DNA from: JAVVEW01 sp032251045
GTDB lineage: Bacteria > Pseudomonadota > Gammaproteobacteria > Methylococcales > Methylomonadaceae
Assembly (NCBI GenBank): GCA_032251045.1
Contig: JAVVEW010000003.1
Span: 1-64,000 of the forward strand
Direction: 5' to 3'
DNA: 64,000 nucleotides
Shown here: piece after piece, positions 61,735 to 64,000 of the stretch
How positions within the stretch are numbered: the stretch's first letter is position 1
How the letters are laid out: each line of letters begins with the position of its first letter
Program-made: the position numbers and the translations under genes
The notes under the pieces: generated by a model
Database searches by the model: none
Told to the model about the DNA's origin: nothing
Seen by the model: only the letters and a program-made list of their open reading frames with translations

Positions 61735-62495
61735 TGTTCTTCAGCGCGCAGAGTCAGTACTTCAAAACCGTGCTGCGTGACCAGTAACGTGTGTTCCCAT
61801 TGCGCGGACAGCGTGCGATCTTTGGTCACTACGGTCCAGCCATCGGATAACACTTTGACATGACGCTTACCCAGGTTGAGCATAGGTTCGATGGTCAAGG
61901 TCATGCCGGCCTTCAATGCCACTCCCTCACCCGGCTTGCCATAATGCAAAACCTGCGGCTCTTCGTGGAATTTCTTGCCGATGCCATGGCCACAAAACTC
62001 TCGCACCACCGACAATCGATGTTGTTCGGCAAAGGTTTGAATAGCGTGGCCAATATCACCTAACGTAGCACCGTCGCGCACCTGCTCGATCCCACGAAAC
62101 AAAGCTTCCCGAGTCAACTCACACAAACGCTGGGCATGGCCTGGCACTTTGCCGACATAAAACATTTTACTGGTGTCGCCGTGGTAGCCGTCTTTGATGA
62201 CGGTTATATCAATGTTAACAATATCGCCATTTTTCAGTGTTTTGTCGCTGGGAATGCCATGACAAACCTGATGATTGACCGAGGTGCAAATTGACTTGGG
62301 AAAGCCGTGATAATTCAAAGGCGCGGGAACGACTTGCTGTTCGTTAACCATATAATCATGACAAATTTGATTCAGCTCATCCGTGCTGACGCCAGGCACA
62401 ACGTACTCGGCGACCATCTCCAACACCTCGGCGGCTAAGCGTCCCGCACGGCGCATGTGTTCGATTTCGTCTGGGGTTTTGATATTAATGCTCAT
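61728..62495 (-). CDS. map: Methionine aminopeptidase
   Basis: 255 residues, type I. Metal ligands are seen in VNIDITVIKDGYHGDTSKMF (two Asp), EFCGHGIGKKFHEEP (His) and GMTLTIEPML and QWEHTLLVT (Glu residues). It removes the initiator Met. The map-glnD order divergent from rpsB-tsf is a conserved gammaproteobacterial arrangement. Confidence 0.97.
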   Translation of the reverse strand: MSINIKTPDEIEHMRRAGRLAAEVLEMVAEYVVPGVSTDELNQICHDYMVNEQQVVPAPLNYHGFPKSICTSVNHQVCHGIPSDKTLKNGDIVNIDITVIKDGYHGDTSKMFYVGKVPGHAQRLCELTREALFRGIEQVRDGATLGDIGHAIQTFAEQHRLSVVREFCGHGIGKKFHEEPQVLHYGKPGEGVALKAGMTLTIEPMLNLGKRHVKVLSDGWTVVTKDRTLSAQWEHTLLVTQHGFEVLTLRAEEQC

Positions 62496-62622
62496 GAATC
62501 AGGGGGCAGGATATAAACAAGTGAAATAGGCTTCTGACAGTGAGTGACCCCACTGCTATTTTACACAGTGAGCAAACAGCAATGCCGCGCCCTCGGTGTA
62601 GCGATTCTAACAGATTTTAACA

Positions 62623-62651
62623 TTGTGAGTTATAGCGCAATGTGTTATAAA
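62623..62651 (+). promoter_or_regulatory. Sigma-70 promoter of rpsB-tsf
   Basis: -35 TTGTGA (62623-62628), 17-base spacer, -10 TATAAA (62646-62651). Good consensus and spacing; transcription would start about 62658 and give a 150-base leader. Confidence 0.75.
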
Positions 62652-62759
62652 TTGCGGTTCTTTTTACCCCAATTCTCACACTTTACATTCAGTTTCAGGC
62701 AGGGTGCCGGGCCTTTAAGGTTCTGGTTGCTTGAGGCGTAAGGTGGAGGCGTAACCCAT

Positions 62760-62777
62760 CCAGGGCTTAAGCCCTGG
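62760..62777 (+). promoter_or_regulatory. Palindromic hairpin in the rpsB leader
   Basis: CCAGGGCTTAAGCCCTGG is a perfect palindrome 30 bases before the rpsB ATG. As RNA it makes a 7-bp stem with a TTAA loop. rpsB is autoregulated by S2 through its leader in enterobacteria, so this is a candidate element; the match to the known S2 site was not tested. Confidence 0.4.
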
Positions 62778-62806
62778 GCGACTTTATCTTAAGGAGAAAC
62801 ACACTC

Positions 62807-63580
62807 ATGGCAGCAGTTACCATGCGGCAAATGCTCGAAGCGGGCGTTCACTTTGGCCACCAAACGCGTTACTGGAACCCAAAAATGGCGCACTATTTGT
62901 TTGGTGCGCGCAACAAGATTCATATCATCAATCTGGAACAAACCCTCCCCCTGTTCAATGATGCCATGAACCGGTTAGGCCAGATCACGGCCAACAAGGG
63001 TTCAGTTTTGTTCGTCGGCACCAAAAAAGCCGCACGCAAATCCGTTGCCGAATCCGCACAACAATGCGGCATGCCTTATGTCAACCACCGTTGGCTGGGC
63101 GGCATGATGACCAACTTTAAAACCATCAAAAAATCCATCAATCGCCTTAAGGAACTCGAAGCGATGAGAGTTGATGGTAGCCTGTATCACAAATTCAGCA
63201 AAAAAGAAGCTCTGGGACTGGAACGCGAACTGGAAAAGCTGGAGCGCAGCCTGGGCGGTATCAAGGATACGAACGGCATACCGGATGCCTTGTTTGTCTT
63301 GGATGTTGGCTACGAAAAAAATGCGATTATTGAAGCCCGTAAACTGGGCGTTGAAGTGATCGGCATTGTCGATTCCAATAATTCCCCGGAAGGCATTGAT
63401 TATGTCATCCCGGGCAATGATGATTCCATTCGTGCGGTTCAACTCTACTGCCAAACTGCGGCAGCGGCCATTAACGATGCCAAAAACGCGGTATTGAGCT
63501 TGTCCGGCCAGAGTGAGTCTGAAGGGTCTGAAGAGTTTGTGGAAGTTTCTGAAACTGAAACAAGCGCTACGGACGCATGA
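62807..63580 (+). CDS. rpsB: 30S ribosomal protein S2
   Basis: 257 residues. TMRQMLEAGVHFGHQTRYWNPKM, FVGTKKAARKSVAE, YVNHRWLGGMMTNFKTI and GIVDSNNSPEGIDYVIPGND are the S2 signatures. It has an acidic, Ser/Glu-rich C-terminal tail. Strong AAGGAG ribosome-binding site. First gene of rpsB-tsf. Confidence 0.98.
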   Translation: MAAVTMRQMLEAGVHFGHQTRYWNPKMAHYLFGARNKIHIINLEQTLPLFNDAMNRLGQITANKGSVLFVGTKKAARKSVAESAQQCGMPYVNHRWLGGMMTNFKTIKKSINRLKELEAMRVDGSLYHKFSKKEALGLERELEKLERSLGGIKDTNGIPDALFVLDVGYEKNAIIEARKLGVEVIGIVDSNNSPEGIDYVIPGNDDSIRAVQLYCQTAAAAINDAKNAVLSLSGQSESEGSEEFVEVSETETSATDA

Positions 63581-63655
63581 CAACACAACCGTGCGTATGT
63601 CGCATTCGGTCAAAGCTACCGAACACACATAGCGATATGCGCCATTGATTTAACG

Positions 63656-63683
63656 AACGCCTCCACTTCGGGGGCGTTTTTTT
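63656..63683 (+). terminator. Terminator/attenuator between rpsB and tsf
   Basis: AACGCCTCC (63656-63664), loop ACTTC, GGGGGCGTT (63670-63678), then a T run to 63683. A partial terminator here is typical of rpsB-tsf and lowers tsf relative to rpsB. Confidence 0.85.
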
Positions 63684-63733
63684 GAACATCTTTTTGAATT
63701 TTCTTAACTCAAAATCTGACGAGGTCTAAGCTA

Positions 63734-64000
63734 ATGAGTATTACTGCCGCCATGGTCAAGGAACTGCGTGAACGCACCGGTTCTGGCATGATGGAATGTA
63801 AAAAAGCACTGGTTGAGAGCAATGGCGACCTGGAACTTGCCATTGAAAACATGCGCAAGGCCGGCCTGGCCAAAGCCGACAAAAAATCCGGCCGCACCGC
63901 TGCTGAAGGCCTGATTGGCATTCGCATCAGCGCCGACCAGCATCAAGCGGTCATTGTCGATGTTAACTGTGAAACCGACTTTGTCGCCAAAGGTGATGAT
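63734..64000 (+). CDS. tsf: Elongation factor Ts (5' part, runs off the window)
   Basis: 89 codons are visible from ATG 63734 with GAGG 9 bases upstream. The N-terminal UBA-like domain VKELRERTGSGMMECKKALVE is followed by VDVNCETDFVAKGDD, the TDFVAK contact with EF-Tu. It recycles EF-Tu-GDP. The remaining two thirds lie beyond 64000. Confidence 0.96.
   Translation, partial: MSITAAMVKELRERTGSGMMECKKALVESNGDLELAIENMRKAGLAKADKKSGRTAAEGLIGIRISADQHQAVIVDVNCETDFVAKGDD

Larger units (their letters stand above)
62496..62806. other. Divergent map/rpsB regulatory region
   Basis: No gene. It contains the rpsB promoter at 62623-62651 and a leader of roughly 150 bases with a perfect 18-base palindrome before the ribosome-binding site AAGGAG at 62791-62796. 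Confidence 0.6.

Noticed and set aside
1..64000. tRNA or rRNA genes
   Set aside because: No tRNA T-loop/acceptor pattern or rRNA sequence was recognised by eye; a tRNAscan or Infernal run would be decisive.

Overview
The window reads as a chromosomal segment of a gammaproteobacterium. Conserved arrangements support this: rsmI divergent from lpoA-yraN, and map-glnD divergent from rpsB-tsf. The mix of a bufferin-type copper cluster, a full C-P lyase operon, a methionine salvage cluster and a chromosomal-integron relic would suit an aquatic methylotroph of the Methylococcales type. That assignment is inference; no methane- or methanol-oxidation gene is present.

Layout. 0-10 kb: a broken AAA-ATPase fragment, an overlapping DUF411-glk-ald run, a flavin reductase, dapF, an MlaC-like protein, methionine salvage mtnB-mtnD-mtnC and a large L,D-transpeptidase. 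9.4-14.7 kb: a frameshifted substrate-binding lipoprotein whose reconstructed stop overlaps the start of a 1441-residue PhnD/PAS/GAF/GGDEF/EAL sensor. 15.0-19.5 kb (minus strand): a curli/holdfast-like locus with a CsgG-like lipoprotein, an OmpA-type protein, small secreted proteins, a GIN-domain protein and a two-repeat fibre-subunit candidate. A perfect Fur-type palindrome lies upstream of it. 19.8-27 kb: polA, a split secreted protein, queA, hisC and a BLUF photoreceptor. 27.2-29.9 kb: a bufferin operon (BufA-like peptide, DUF692, DUF2063, DoxX).

30.2-47.5 kb is a phosphorus-acquisition island. A TonB-dependent receptor and a large secreted protein on the minus strand face phnF-phnD-phnC-phnE1-phnE2-phnGHIJKLMNP on the plus strand. 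The divergent intergenic region carries a three-half-site Pho box on one strand and a two-half-site Pho box on the other, so phosphate starvation should switch on both arms. Imported phosphonates would be fed to C-P lyase (PhnGHIJ with PhnK/L), with PhnM, PhnN and PhnP completing conversion to PRPP. REP-like palindromes and a decayed REP-associated transposase sit inside the operon.

47.5-54 kb: a MITE-like palindrome, rsmI, lpoA, yraN and a tightly overlapping three-gene phospholipid module. 54.0-55.3 kb is a graveyard of an integron integrase C-terminus, an IS21-type transposase remnant, an HsdR C-terminus and an attC-like site. 55.3-64 kb: a DCC-family protein, chrA, two DUF4398 lipoproteins, glnD, map, rpsB and the start of tsf. 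A dispersed repeat with core CTGTGAACGGTTAC recurs about seven times, mostly just downstream of minus-strand genes.
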